Below are positions 35,954-46,700 of a stretch of DNA of 58,021 bases, in pieces. A model generated the notes under the pieces. It was not told the origin of the DNA. It searched no databases and worked only from the letters and a program-made list of their open reading frames with translations. The stretch is from Kluyvera sichuanensis (lineage in GTDB: Bacteria > Pseudomonadota > Gammaproteobacteria > Enterobacterales > Enterobacteriaceae). Each line of letters begins with the position of its first letter. Position 1 is the stretch's first letter. Both the position numbers and the translations under genes were made by a program. Where the stretch lies: NCBI RefSeq assembly GCF_014218705.1, contig NZ_JABBJF010000030.1:1-58021 (forward strand), read 5' to 3'.

Positions 35954-37483
35954 CTAGAACCCCTGAGCACTTGCTGAAACCAGCGCGGACTCTTCCGCTC
36001 GTTCGCGAACGATATCGGCGGTCAGTTTGCCGCCGGACATCACCAGAATACGGTCGGAAACCGCCATAATTTCTTTTAAATCCGAGGTGGAAAACACCAC
36101 GGCGATACCCTGTGAAGAGAGCTGAACCATCATGCGAAAGACATCGGCTTTGGCACCGATATCAATACCGCGCGTGGGTTCATCCAGAAACAGTACCTTT
36201 GGATTGGTGAGCAGCGAACGGCCTATCACCACCTTTTGCTGGTTGCCGCCGCTCAGCGCCTGGATCTCGACCTCCGGCGAGGAGACTTTGATCGACAGAT
36301 TGCCGATGGTGCTGGCCACTACCGCCTCTTCTTCATTATTCGCGATGGTGAGACCGCGCCGCAGCCGTCGCCAGAGGCTGGCAATGGTCAGGTTATTTGC
36401 TACCGACGAGATGGGGAAAATCCCCGTGCGCTTGCGGTCTTCCGGCACCAGGCTCATCCCCATGCGGATGCGGTCGGCGGGCGTTAAGCGCTGTGGCACC
36501 GGCTTACTGTCCAGCCACAGTTTCCCCAGATAGTTACGTTCGGTGCCCAGCATGCATTCGAACAATTCGGTGCGCCCAGCTCCCATCAGCCCATAGATGC
36601 CGACTATCTCACCGGCATGGACCTTAAAGCAGACGTCGTTGACCACCGCGTTGCCCGCAGCGTTGATGCAGGTGATATTTTCCGCCTCCAGCAGCGGTGG
36701 GCCAAAGGTTCGCCCCGGTTCCAGGAAGTTACTGACCGGGTCGCTGCCGAGCATTTCACGGACAATCCACGGTACGTCGATATCGGCTACTCTGGCCTCG
36801 GACTGGAACCTGCCGTCGCGCAGGATAGTAATCATGTCGCCGATCGCCATCAGCTCTTCCAGCCGGTGCGAAATGTAGATGATCGAGACCCCTTGACGAG
36901 TCAGCTCACGGATCACGCGAAACAGAATCTCCACCTCGGTTTTGCTGAGCGCGGAGGTCGGTTCGTCGAGGATCAGAATGTCGGCATCTTCGGCCAGCGC
37001 TTTGGCTATCTCGATCAGCTGCTGTTGCCCGACCTTCAGGTTACCCACCAGCTCGCGCGGCGAGATCGGCTGATCGAGGCGTTTGAGCAGTTCGGCGGCG
37101 CGTTTTTCCTGCTCCGCCTCATTAATTGGCGCAACGCCTTTTTGCAGTTCGCGGCCAAGGAAAATGTTCTCCGCGACGCTCAGGTTTTCAAACAGATTCA
37201 GCTCCTGATGCACCATGCCGATCCCGTGGGCGGCGGCATCGCGCGTGTTAGCAAACTTCACCGGTTTGCCGTTGAGCTGCATCTCGCCAAGGCTCGGCTG
37301 CTGTACGCCAGCGAGGATCTTCATCAGCGTTGACTTCCCGGCGCCGTTCTCGCCAATGATGACGTTAACTTTGCCGCGCCAGACGTTGTAGTCCACGTTG
37401 TCGAGCGCGATGGTGCCGGGGAACAGCATCGAGATGCCGCGGGTGCGCAGAATAATGTCATCGGCACAATGTTCAGCCATCAT
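35954..37483 (-). CDS. RbsA-type sugar ABC transporter, double ATP-binding protein
   Basis: A 509-residue cytoplasmic ATPase with two fused ABC domains. The first has Walker A GENGAGKST near residue 45, the modified signature LKVGQQQLIEIAKAL and Walker B ILILDEPTSAL. The second has a degenerate Walker A (GLMGAGRTE, lacking the lysine), signature LSGGNQQKVVIGRSL and Walker B VLFLDEPTRGID. This asymmetry is normal in the RbsA/XylG group. The start overlaps the DUF2291 stop as ATGA. Confidence 0.93.
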   Translation of the reverse strand: MMAEHCADDIILRTRGISMLFPGTIALDNVDYNVWRGKVNVIIGENGAGKSTLMKILAGVQQPSLGEMQLNGKPVKFANTRDAAAHGIGMVHQELNLFENLSVAENIFLGRELQKGVAPINEAEQEKRAAELLKRLDQPISPRELVGNLKVGQQQLIEIAKALAEDADILILDEPTSALSKTEVEILFRVIRELTRQGVSIIYISHRLEELMAIGDMITILRDGRFQSEARVADIDVPWIVREMLGSDPVSNFLEPGRTFGPPLLEAENITCINAAGNAVVNDVCFKVHAGEIVGIYGLMGAGRTELFECMLGTERNYLGKLWLDSKPVPQRLTPADRIRMGMSLVPEDRKRTGIFPISSVANNLTIASLWRRLRRGLTIANNEEEAVVASTIGNLSIKVSSPEVEIQALSGGNQQKVVIGRSLLTNPKVLFLDEPTRGIDIGAKADVFRMMVQLSSQGIAVVFSTSDLKEIMAVSDRILVMSGGKLTADIVRERAEESALVSASAQGF

Positions 37484-38088
37484 GGCGCCTCCTGTTTCAG
37501 TTCTAACGCGGCGGCGTCCTGCGCCACGCCGTTAACCACGGTCACGGCAAACAGCAGAGTCACCGGTTTTCCTACCCAACTGTTGTCGAGTTTGGGCAGC
37601 GTTTTGACCGCTTCCCGGCTGTAGGCGCGGGAAAGCTGCGCGAACTGCACCTGGTTGGTGAAGTCGTCAAACTTAAAGCCGGTCGCGTCGCGGATGGCGT
37701 TGCCGCGCATCACCGGGCCGGTCTGAATGCTGAGCGGCTGGCCGTTAAGGGTTACCGTTAGCTTTTGCTCACGCTCATTGCTGATATCCACGGCGCTGAC
37801 CTCGCTGGTCAGGCGCACGAAAACGCTCTGCGGCGTGCTGCCGGAGGTTTTGCGTAAATTCTCCAGCGCATTCGCGTCAAGGGCGTGCTGATGCGCGGCA
37901 TCGATAACGCGGGGTTTCCAGGTCTGTTGCGCGATCTGCTGTGGGGTCAGGTTGTCGAAGCTGGCTTTGGCATTGGGGTCGGCAGGCAGAATCGGCTTGC
38001 CGTTTTCATCCAGATCCACCACGGTGCAGGCCGTCAGCAACAGAGCGGCGCAGCCCATCGCTACGGCGCTCCATTGTTTTAAGGACAT
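37480..38088 (-). CDS. DUF2291-family lipoprotein of sugar ABC operon
   Basis: A 202-residue predicted lipoprotein. The signal MSLKQWSAVAMGCAALLLTAC ends in the lipobox LTAC with the modified cysteine at residue 21, so it is membrane-anchored in the periplasm. The mature part is DUF2291, a family found almost only in RbsABC-like operons and of unknown role. It is the second gene of the operon, 11 bases after the binding-protein gene, and overlaps the ATPase by ATGA. An accessory role in assembling the importer or receiving the ligand is possible but unproven. Confidence 0.87.
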   Translation of the reverse strand: MSLKQWSAVAMGCAALLLTACTVVDLDENGKPILPADPNAKASFDNLTPQQIAQQTWKPRVIDAAHQHALDANALENLRKTSGSTPQSVFVRLTSEVSAVDISNEREQKLTVTLNGQPLSIQTGPVMRGNAIRDATGFKFDDFTNQVQFAQLSRAYSREAVKTLPKLDNSWVGKPVTLLFAVTVVNGVAQDAAALELKQEAP

Positions 38089-38099
38089 AACGTACCGCC

Positions 38100-39087
<988 letters not shown>

Positions 39088-39158
39088 ACTTAACGATAAA
39101 GCTGAGCGATGAAACTGTCTACGGTTTGCACAGCTAATTTCTTAAAAGGAGAAAAGGA

Positions 39159-39818
39159 TCACGCTTCGTTGGCGGGGGTCGTACAGGTGATAATCCGGTC
39201 GTTTAGTTTTAACCAGTTGATTAAGATAAGTTTATTTTCAAGCTTCGGTGAGAAGCTGGCCGTCAGGCGCAGCGTCAGGGCGCTAGCGTTCATATTGGCG
39301 AGCTGCGCGCTGAAAAAACCGGGGAAATCCAACGCGTTGTGAGAAAAAGCCTTAAACACGCTCTCTTTTGCCGAGAACACGACGGTGAGGGCCAGCTCAA
39401 AAGTCAAATCACTACCAGCAATGACAAGGCGCTCTGCCGGGGTTATCACGCTGTTTTCCAGCTCCTGCGCCAGACGGCAATCGAAAAGCCGCTCAATATC
39501 CACCCCTACGGGTTCGTGGGAGACGACCGCCAGCGCGGTATTGCCGCAGTGGCTGATGCTACCAAACCACGGCGCGGGCCACAGCGGTTGGCCTCGGTCG
39601 CCGGGATGCGGTACGCGCTTTTCACCCACCTCTCGCAGCGCATGGACGGCGGCAATACGCCCCGCAAGGTGCTCGGCCTGACGCTTGTGTCCGTAGCGGT
39701 TGAGCAGTGCAGGATAGGGCAGCCAGAGAAGATCGGCTGGTCGCAGCGTCGTCGCATCAAAATCGACGCCGTGCAGGATGTGGTGAGGGAAGGCGAGTGG
39801 GTAATGAGTGGTGTGCAT
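39159..39818 (-). CDS. entD: Enterobactin synthase phosphopantetheinyl transferase EntD
   Basis: EntD moves phosphopantetheine from coenzyme A to the carrier serines of EntB and EntF, making them active. The 219-residue Sfp-type enzyme has the motif GVDIERLF (Mg2+ ligands, near residue 110) and FSAKESVFKAF near 154, plus the coenzyme A-contact stretch WFGSISHCGN. It is downstream of fepA on the same strand with a 51-base gap that contains a hairpin, the usual fepA-entD operon. GGGAGGA lies just upstream of the ATG at 39818. Iron control would come from the fepA promoter Fur site. Confidence 0.96.
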   Translation of the reverse strand: MHTTHYPLAFPHHILHGVDFDATTLRPADLLWLPYPALLNRYGHKRQAEHLAGRIAAVHALREVGEKRVPHPGDRGQPLWPAPWFGSISHCGNTALAVVSHEPVGVDIERLFDCRLAQELENSVITPAERLVIAGSDLTFELALTVVFSAKESVFKAFSHNALDFPGFFSAQLANMNASALTLRLTASFSPKLENKLILINWLKLNDRIITCTTPANEA

Positions 39819-39830
39819 TCATCCTCCCGA

Positions 39831-39850
39831 CGCCCTCTCGAAAGAGGGCG
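39831..39850 (-). terminator. Hairpin between fepA and entD
   Basis: CGCCCTCT and AGAGGGCG are perfect 8-bp arms around a CGAA loop. No T-run follows, so it probably reduces entD expression relative to fepA or stabilises fepA mRNA rather than ending transcription. Confidence 0.6.
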
Positions 39851-39869
39851 GGGGATAGTGAGTGAGCTA

Positions 39870-42155
39870 TCAGAAGTGCGTGTTGATGCTCATGTACCAG
39901 GTACGGCCAGGCTCGTTGTAGGTGTAGGCACCTGCACCGGCCATGTAGTCACCGGTTTTGGTGTCGCTCACGGTCTGGGCGTTGCCTTCACGCCACAGGC
40001 GTTTGTCGAAGACGTTGTCCACGCCGCCGGTCAGACTGACGTTTTTGTTGACGTCCCATGTTGCGCTCAGACCCACAATGCTGTACGGGCTAACCTCAGT
40101 GGCGGAGGTGCCAGTAACCGGTTTGCCCTGGTAGTCATATTTCTTAGGCTGTTGTTTACCGTACCAGGTGAAGGTTGACTGCAGCGACACATCCTGACGA
40201 ACCTGCCAGCTCAGGGTAGAGTTCAGCGTGTACTCTGGAATGATCGACAGACGTTCGCCGGTCTCTTTATTCTTACTTTGCAGCATATAGGTGATGTTGT
40301 TGGTCCAGCTCACCGTCTCGCTTACCGGAACGTTCAGCGTCCCTTCCAGCCCTTCAACCACCGCTTTAGGAATGTTTTCCCACTGGTAGATATCGGTGTA
40401 GGTGGTGGTTGTACCTTTGGTGATTGACGTTCTGCTTAGCGGCACGGTACCCGCTTCAATCTTGTTGCGGTAATCGTTACGGAACCAGGTCACGCCCGCA
40501 AGCCAACCGTCACGTTTGAATTCCAGACCAATCTCTTTGTTGATGCTGGTCTCGGCCTTCAGGTCATCATTGCCCATCATGTAACAGCCGATGCCGGTAG
40601 CTGCGCCAGTGGCGTAGCAGCCCTGGCCTTTGCTGTACAGAATGTAGTTCGGGTTGAGCTGATACAGGCTCGGGGCTTTATAAGCACGGGCAATGCCCAT
40701 TTTCAGCGTGAAGTCATCGCCTAAGCCCTGAGACAGGTTCAGTGAAGGGCTCCAGTTGTCACCCACGACGCTATGGTGATCGAAGCGCAGCGCTGGGGTC
40801 AGCATGGTGCTGTCGGTGACTTCCATGTTGTTCTCAGCAAACAGCGAGAAGATCTCAGCCTGAGAATACGGGCTACGGTCGGTGCTGCTGTAGCCTGGAA
40901 TATTACCGCCCATGAAGGTCTGCGTGTTGGAACTGGAGTCCTTCATACGCTGCTGGTTCCACTCGGTGCCCAGCGTCAGGTTCTGATTCACCACAAAATC
41001 GAACGGAATGTTGATTTCGCTGTGCAGCGTCACATCAGCCAGATCCGTATCGCTGAACTGGTTGCTGTTAAACAGCCCTTCCAGACCACCGGCCAGGCCT
41101 TCGCCAAGACGGGAGTTACGGGTATGTTCATACTGCGCCCAGTTGCTAGTGGTGATGCCGCTATCCCAGCCACCGTTCCAGGTCAGCGCATAGTTCTGGC
41201 GATACATACGGTTAGTTTCTTTCCCGTAGTATTTTTTCACCAAACCTTTGCCGCCCTTGCTGGTGTCGTTATCGTTGTTGGTGTTCTGAGTATCGCCCGC
41301 GTACAGGTTACCCTGACGGCTGTAGCCCGCTTCGAACTCCAGCGACTGCATTGGCGCGAAGTCCCAACGAACCTGACCGTTAATATCTTTATTCTCAACG
41401 CCTTCACGACCGGCTGGCATCGTATCTGCGTAAGCACCGGTACGCTCTGACTGGTGCCCATCGTTGATGTCCCAGGCATCGGCCTGGGTTTTATCCAGGT
41501 TACCGAAGAGACGGAAGCTGAAACCATCGCCCATCGGGCCGGTGAGGCTGAAGTTAGTGCGCTTGGTGGAACCTTCTTCTTTGTGTTCCGGTGCGTTGAA
41601 ATAGGTGTTCCAGGAGCCGTGCCATTCATCACCACCTTTTTTGGTGATGATATTCACTACACCGCCCGCCGCACCGTTACCATAACGGGCAGCCGCGGGG
41701 CCACGCAGGACTTCAATGCGTTCAATCATCTCTGGCGGAACCCAGCCGGTATCACCGCGGGTATCACGCTCGCCGCGCCAGCCCTGACGCACCGAGTTAC
41801 GGCTGGTAACCGGCTTGCCGTCGATCAGAATCAGGGTGTTTTCCGGGCCCATACCGCGAATATCGATCTGGCGGTTGTTACCGCGCTGGCCGCTGGTGGA
41901 GTTACCGGTCAGGTTAACGCCCGGCATGGTACGGATAATTTCAGAAACGTCGCGAGCCGGTGGGCGCTTACGAATTTCGTCGGCGGTGATGGTCGATACG
42001 CCCGGTGCCTGCAGATTCTGCTCGGCAGCGGTCACGACCATGGTTTCACCATCCACGTCTTTATTGCTGGTAGTCTCGGCGGCAAAAGCCGGCGATGCAA
42101 CGCCATAAATACCCAGGTTGACCAGGAAGGCCAGGGATTTGATTTTATTATTCAT
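39870..42155 (-). CDS. fepA: Ferric enterobactin TonB-dependent outer-membrane receptor FepA
   Basis: FepA imports ferric enterobactin through the outer membrane using TonB energy. The 761-residue precursor has a signal peptide ending SPAFA (residue 25), then a TonB box (GETMVVTAAEQ), the plug domain (about 45-180, RPPARDVSEIIRTMPGVNLTGNSTSGQRGNN... GPENTLILIDGKPV) and a 22-strand barrel that ends in phenylalanine (SINTHF). RBS AGGA lies 8 bases before the ATG at 42155. It is divergent from fes across a Fur-box region. The pair of cysteines in GCYATGAATGIGCYM forms the usual loop disulfide. Confidence 0.97.
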   Translation of the reverse strand: MNNKIKSLAFLVNLGIYGVASPAFAAETTSNKDVDGETMVVTAAEQNLQAPGVSTITADEIRKRPPARDVSEIIRTMPGVNLTGNSTSGQRGNNRQIDIRGMGPENTLILIDGKPVTSRNSVRQGWRGERDTRGDTGWVPPEMIERIEVLRGPAAARYGNGAAGGVVNIITKKGGDEWHGSWNTYFNAPEHKEEGSTKRTNFSLTGPMGDGFSFRLFGNLDKTQADAWDINDGHQSERTGAYADTMPAGREGVENKDINGQVRWDFAPMQSLEFEAGYSRQGNLYAGDTQNTNNDNDTSKGGKGLVKKYYGKETNRMYRQNYALTWNGGWDSGITTSNWAQYEHTRNSRLGEGLAGGLEGLFNSNQFSDTDLADVTLHSEINIPFDFVVNQNLTLGTEWNQQRMKDSSSNTQTFMGGNIPGYSSTDRSPYSQAEIFSLFAENNMEVTDSTMLTPALRFDHHSVVGDNWSPSLNLSQGLGDDFTLKMGIARAYKAPSLYQLNPNYILYSKGQGCYATGAATGIGCYMMGNDDLKAETSINKEIGLEFKRDGWLAGVTWFRNDYRNKIEAGTVPLSRTSITKGTTTTYTDIYQWENIPKAVVEGLEGTLNVPVSETVSWTNNITYMLQSKNKETGERLSIIPEYTLNSTLSWQVRQDVSLQSTFTWYGKQQPKKYDYQGKPVTGTSATEVSPYSIVGLSATWDVNKNVSLTGGVDNVFDKRLWREGNAQTVSDTKTGDYMAGAGAYTYNEPGRTWYMSINTHF

Positions 42156-42278
42156 TGTGTGTCCTGCTTTTCGTCGCCAACGTCCCGTCGTGATCCATTC
42201 CCAAAAGGGGAGACGCGGCAAGGTTGTATGCCAGAAGCATGAGAAAGTGCGCGGCAATACGCTATTGCAAATGCAAAT

Positions 42279-42297
42279 AGTTATCAATAATATTATC
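42279..42297. promoter_or_regulatory. Fur box in the fepA-fes divergent promoter
   Basis: The minus strand reads GATAATATTATTGATAACT, with about 12 of 19 matches to the Fur consensus and two GATAA-type hexamers. E. coli has its fepA-fes Fur site in the same place. It would repress both fepA-entD and fes-ybdZ-entF when iron is sufficient. Confidence 0.8.
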
Positions 42298-42347
42298 AAT
42301 AATTTTTTAGATGTAACAATAAATTCCACAATAAACATGGGGTTAAC

Positions 42348-43565
42348 GTGGTGGAGAAGTTAACAACAGGAAGTGACGCGTGGTGGGATGCGATAAAAGG
42401 CCCGCAATATGAACGAGTTGGCGATAATTATCGCGTCACGTTCTGGTGGCGCGACCCCGCAGGCAGCGAGTATTCATCGCCCGTTCGCCGGGTGTGGATT
42501 TACATTACCGGCGTCACCGATCACCACCACAACTCTGCCCCGCAGACCCTCGAACGTATTCCTGATACCGACGTCTGGCGCTGGACAACCACGCTGCCAT
42601 CCACCTGGCGCGGTAGCTACTGCTTTGCGCCGAGCGTGCGCGATGACGACTTTTCCCCCGAGCTGTTTACTGCCGCCGAGCCGGACCGCCAGCAGCTGCG
42701 CGAAGGCTGGCGCAAGCTGCTACCGAAGGCCATCTCCGACCCGCTGAACCCGCAAAGCTGGAAGGGCGGGCGCGGTCATGCGGTGTCCGCACTGGAAATG
42801 CCGCAGGCCCCGGAACAGCCCGGCTGGTCTGACCCAGCGACAGCCTGGCCCGAACCGCAGTGCATCACCTGGCGCAGCGAACGGCTGGGCAACCAGCGTC
42901 GGGTGTGGATTTTTACCACCGGCGACGTCAACGAGACCGACAGGCCGCTGGCGGTGCTACTCGACGGCCAGTTCTGGGCCGAAAGCATGCCGGTATGGCC
43001 CGCGTTAACCTCACTGACCACGGCAAAAAAACTGCCTCCCGCGGTCTATTTGCTGATTGACGTGATTGATAACGCGCACCGCAGCGTCGAACTGCCCTGC
43101 AATGCGGATTTCTGGCTGGCGGTGCAGCAGGAATTGCTGCCGCAGGTACAGGCCATCGCGCCTTTCAGCTCCCGCGCAGATCGGACGATAGTGGCCGGGC
43201 AGAGCTTCGGCGGCCTCTCCGCGCTGTACGCCGGGCTGCACTGGCCGGAACGCTTTGGCTGCGTGCTGAGCCAGTCGGGGTCGTACTGGTGGCCGCACCG
43301 AGGTGGGCAGCAGACCGGGGAAATTGTACAGCAGCTTGAAAGCGGTGAGTTGAACCCGCAGGGGCTGCGGATCGTGCTGGAAGCGGGCATCCGTGAACCG
43401 ATAATTTTTCGCGCCAATCAGGCGCTTTTGGCGCAGTTACAGCGCACACAGCAGCCGATTTTCTGGCATCAGGTTGATGGCGGACATGATGCGCTTTGCT
43501 GGCGCGGCGGGCTAACCGCCGGGCTGATGACGCTCTGGAATAACCAGGCGGCAACGCGCGATTAA
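42348..43565 (+). CDS. fes: Enterochelin esterase Fes
   Basis: Fes hydrolyses the trilactone of ferric enterobactin in the cytoplasm so that iron can be released. The 405-residue protein has an N-terminal domain (YRVTFWWRDPAGSEYSSPVRRVWIYITGVTDHH) and a C-terminal alpha/beta-hydrolase with the nucleophile serine in VAGQSFGGLSALYAG (near residue 283) and the catalytic histidine in GGHDALCWR. It is collinear with E. coli Fes. The start is one of two adjacent GTG codons (42348 or 42351). It is followed by ybdZ after 15 bases and co-regulated with fepA through the shared Fur region. Confidence 0.95.
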   Translation: MVEKLTTGSDAWWDAIKGPQYERVGDNYRVTFWWRDPAGSEYSSPVRRVWIYITGVTDHHHNSAPQTLERIPDTDVWRWTTTLPSTWRGSYCFAPSVRDDDFSPELFTAAEPDRQQLREGWRKLLPKAISDPLNPQSWKGGRGHAVSALEMPQAPEQPGWSDPATAWPEPQCITWRSERLGNQRRVWIFTTGDVNETDRPLAVLLDGQFWAESMPVWPALTSLTTAKKLPPAVYLLIDVIDNAHRSVELPCNADFWLAVQQELLPQVQAIAPFSSRADRTIVAGQSFGGLSALYAGLHWPERFGCVLSQSGSYWWPHRGGQQTGEIVQQLESGELNPQGLRIVLEAGIREPIIFRANQALLAQLQRTQQPIFWHQVDGGHDALCWRGGLTAGLMTLWNNQAATRD

Positions 43566-43580
43566 CGACAGGAGTTTGGT

Positions 43581-43799
43581 ATGCAAGTCAGTAACCCCTT
43601 CGACGTGGCGCAAGGGCAGTTTTACCTTCTGCAAAACCCTCACCAGCAGTTTAGCCTCTGGCCCCAGCAGTGTTCGCTGCCTGCGGGCTGGACGATGGTC
43701 TGCGAACCGCAGTCGCTTGAGGCGTGCAACGCCTGGCTCACCCAAAACTGGACGACGATTTATCCTGACCATTTCTCCGTCACCGGAGGCCGCCCATGA
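43581..43799 (+). CDS. ybdZ: MbtH-like protein YbdZ
   Basis: A 72-residue MbtH-like protein that binds the adenylation domain of EntF and aids its folding and activity. The family residues are present: NPFD near the start, FSLWP, PAGW near residue 35 and the late W in CNAWLTQNW. The gene overlaps entF by ATGA, which couples synthesis of the two partners. No signal peptide. Confidence 0.95.
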   Translation: MQVSNPFDVAQGQFYLLQNPHQQFSLWPQQCSLPAGWTMVCEPQSLEACNAWLTQNWTTIYPDHFSVTGGRP

Positions 43800-46700
43800 G
43801 CCCGCGTTTACCGCTGATTGCCGCCCAGCCTGGCATCTGGATGGCGGAAGCCCTGTCGACGCTGCCTAACGCCTGGAGCGTGGCGCACTACGTTGAGCTA
43901 AACGGGGAGATTAACGACGACCTGCTGGCGCGCGCTATCGTGATGGGGCTGAACCAGGCCGACACGCTGCGCATGTGCTTTAGCGAAGAGAACGGTGAAG
44001 TCTGGCAGTGGCTGGATGACAGTATGGCGATTGCCGAACCGGCATGCCACGACCTGCGCGGTGAGTCTGACCCGCAGCAGGCGGCGTTAGCTCTGATGCA
44101 GCATGATCTCTCGCAAAATAGCCGCGTCAATAGCGGCAACCCACTCTATTGCCATCAGCTTTTCCGCGTCGGCGACAACCGCTGGTTCTGGTATCAGCGC
44201 TATCACCATCTGCTGGTGGACGGCTTCAGCTTCCCGGCGATTACCCGCCAGATAAGCCTGATTTATCAGGCGTTAGTCGCGGGTGAGATGCTGCCGGAAC
44301 CGGCATTCACGCCGTTTGCCGACGTGGTGGACGAATATCAACGCTACCGTGATAGCGAGGCGTTTCAGCGAGATAAAGCCTTTTGGGCCGAGCAACGCAA
44401 AGCGCTACCGTCTCCGGCCTCGCTCTCCTCGGCGCCGTTGCCGGGTCGCGCGCAAAGCACCGCTATCTGGCGTTTGAAGCTCACCGCCGACCGCCGGGCG
44501 TTTGCTCGACTAACCGCTTCAGCACCGCAATGCCAGCCCGCCGACCTTGCGCTGGCGCTGGTGGCGCTCTGGCTCGGCCGCCTGTGCGGGCGCAGCGACT
44601 ACGCCGCCGGGTTTATCTTTATGCGCCGCATGGGCTCCGTGGCCCTGACGGCCACCGGCCCGGTGCTGAATGTGCTGCCGCTGGGTGTGACGCTGAACGG
44701 CCAGGAAACCTTGCCGGAACTGGCAACTCGCCTCTCCGGGCAGCTGAAAAAGATGCGTCGCCATCAGCGCTACGATGCGGAGCAGATTGTGCGTGATGCT
44801 GGAAAAGCGGCGGGCGATGAAGCGCTGTTTGGCCCGGTATTTAACGTCAAGATGTTTGATTATCGCCTCGGTTTCGCCGACGTTGAGGCGATAACACATA
44901 CCCTAGCCACCGGCCCGGTAAACGACCTTGAGCTGGCGCTGTTCCCCGATGAAGAGGGCGGCCTGTCGCTGGAAATTCTGGCCAACCAGCAGCGTTATGA
45001 TAAAGCGACGTTGCAGCAGAATATCGCTCGTTTAACCTCACTTTTGCAGCAGTTCGCCGATAATCCTGCACTGATGTGTGCCAATGCGGAACTGCTTTCG
45101 CCTGACGAATATCAGCGTCTGGCGCAGATCAACGCCACTGAAAAATCCCTGCCGCGGGCCACGCTCAGTTCGCTGGTGGCCGAGCAGGCGGCGAAAACGC
45201 CGGATGCCGTGGCGCTGGTGGATGCGAACTATCGTTTCACCTACCGCGAGATGCGCCAACAGGTGATCGCGCTGGCAAACGTGCTGCGCGAGCGCGGCGT
45301 GAAGCCCGGCGATAGCGTCGCCGTTGCGCTACCGCGTTCGGTGTTCCTGACGCTGGCGCTGCACGCCATCGTTGAGGCGGGTGCGGCCTGGCTGCCGCTG
45401 GATACCGGCTATCCGGACGACCGCCTGCAAATGATGCTGGAAGACGCGCGACCGACGCTGCTGATTACCGCGGCTGACCAGTTGCACCGTTTCCCCAATA
45501 TCGACAGCCTGTGCCTGAGCGCACCGCTGGAGGTGGGTGACGACCAGCCGCTCGCGCTGGCAACGCCGGAACAGACGGCCTATATCATCTTCACCTCAGG
45601 CTCGACCGGCCGCCCGAAAGGGGTGATGGTCGGCCATGAGGCTATTGTTAACCGTCTGCTGTGGATGCAAGACCACTATCCGCTGACCGCCGATGACGTG
45701 GTGGCGCAGAAAACCCCGTGCAGTTTTGATGTCTCGGTATGGGAGTTCTGGTGGCCGTTTATTACCGGCGCAAGCCTGGTAATGGCCGAGCCGGAAGCGC
45801 ACCGCGACCCGCTGGCGATGCAGCGCTTCTTTGCCGATTATGGCATCACCACCACCCACTTCGTGCCGTCGATGCTGGCGGCGTTTGTGGCCTCGCTGAC
45901 GCCGGGAACCGTAGACAGTTGCTGCTCGCTACAGCGGGTGTTCTGCAGCGGTGAAGCGCTACCGACCGCGCTATGCCGTGAGTGGGAAGTGCTGACCCAC
46001 GTGCCGCTGCACAATCTCTATGGGCCAACGGAAGCGGCGGTGGACGTGAGCTGGTACCCGGCCTACGGCGAAGCGCTGGCGGCGGTGTCCGGCAACAGCG
46101 TGCCGATTGGCTTCCCGGTGTGGAATACCGGCCTGCGTATCCTTGATGCCATGATGCGCCCGGTGCCGTTTGGCGTGGCGGGCGATCTCTACCTCACCGG
46201 CATTCAGCTGGCGCAGGGCTATCTGGGCAGACCGGATCTGACCGCCAGCCGTTTTATTGCCGACCCGTTTGCTCCCGGTGAACGCATGTACCGTACCGGT
46301 GACGTGGCGCGTTGGCTGGATAATGGTGCGGTAGAATATCTCGGTCGCAGCGACGATCAGCTCAAAATTCGCGGTCAGCGCATTGAGCTGGGTGAAATCG
46401 ACCGGGTGATGCAAAGCCTGCCGGACGTGGAACAGGCGGTAACGCACGCCTGCGTGATCAACCAGGCGGCAGCCACCGGCGGCGATGCACGCCAATTGGT
46501 AGGCTATGTGGTGTCGGTTTCCGGCCTGCCGCTTGATACCGAATCCTTGTTGGCGCAGCTCCGCCAACAGTTGCCGCCACATATGGTGCCAGTGGTGCTG
46601 TTACAGCTGAGCGCACTGCCGCTGAGCGCCAACGGTAAACTGGATCGTAAAGCGCTGCCGCTGCCGTCGCTGACGCAGAAAACGAGCGGCCGCGAGCCGC

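Noticed and set aside
41454-42242. A 262-codon plus-strand frame opposite fepA
   Set aside because: Antisense to the fepA signal and plug region, with no start signal or recognisable family.
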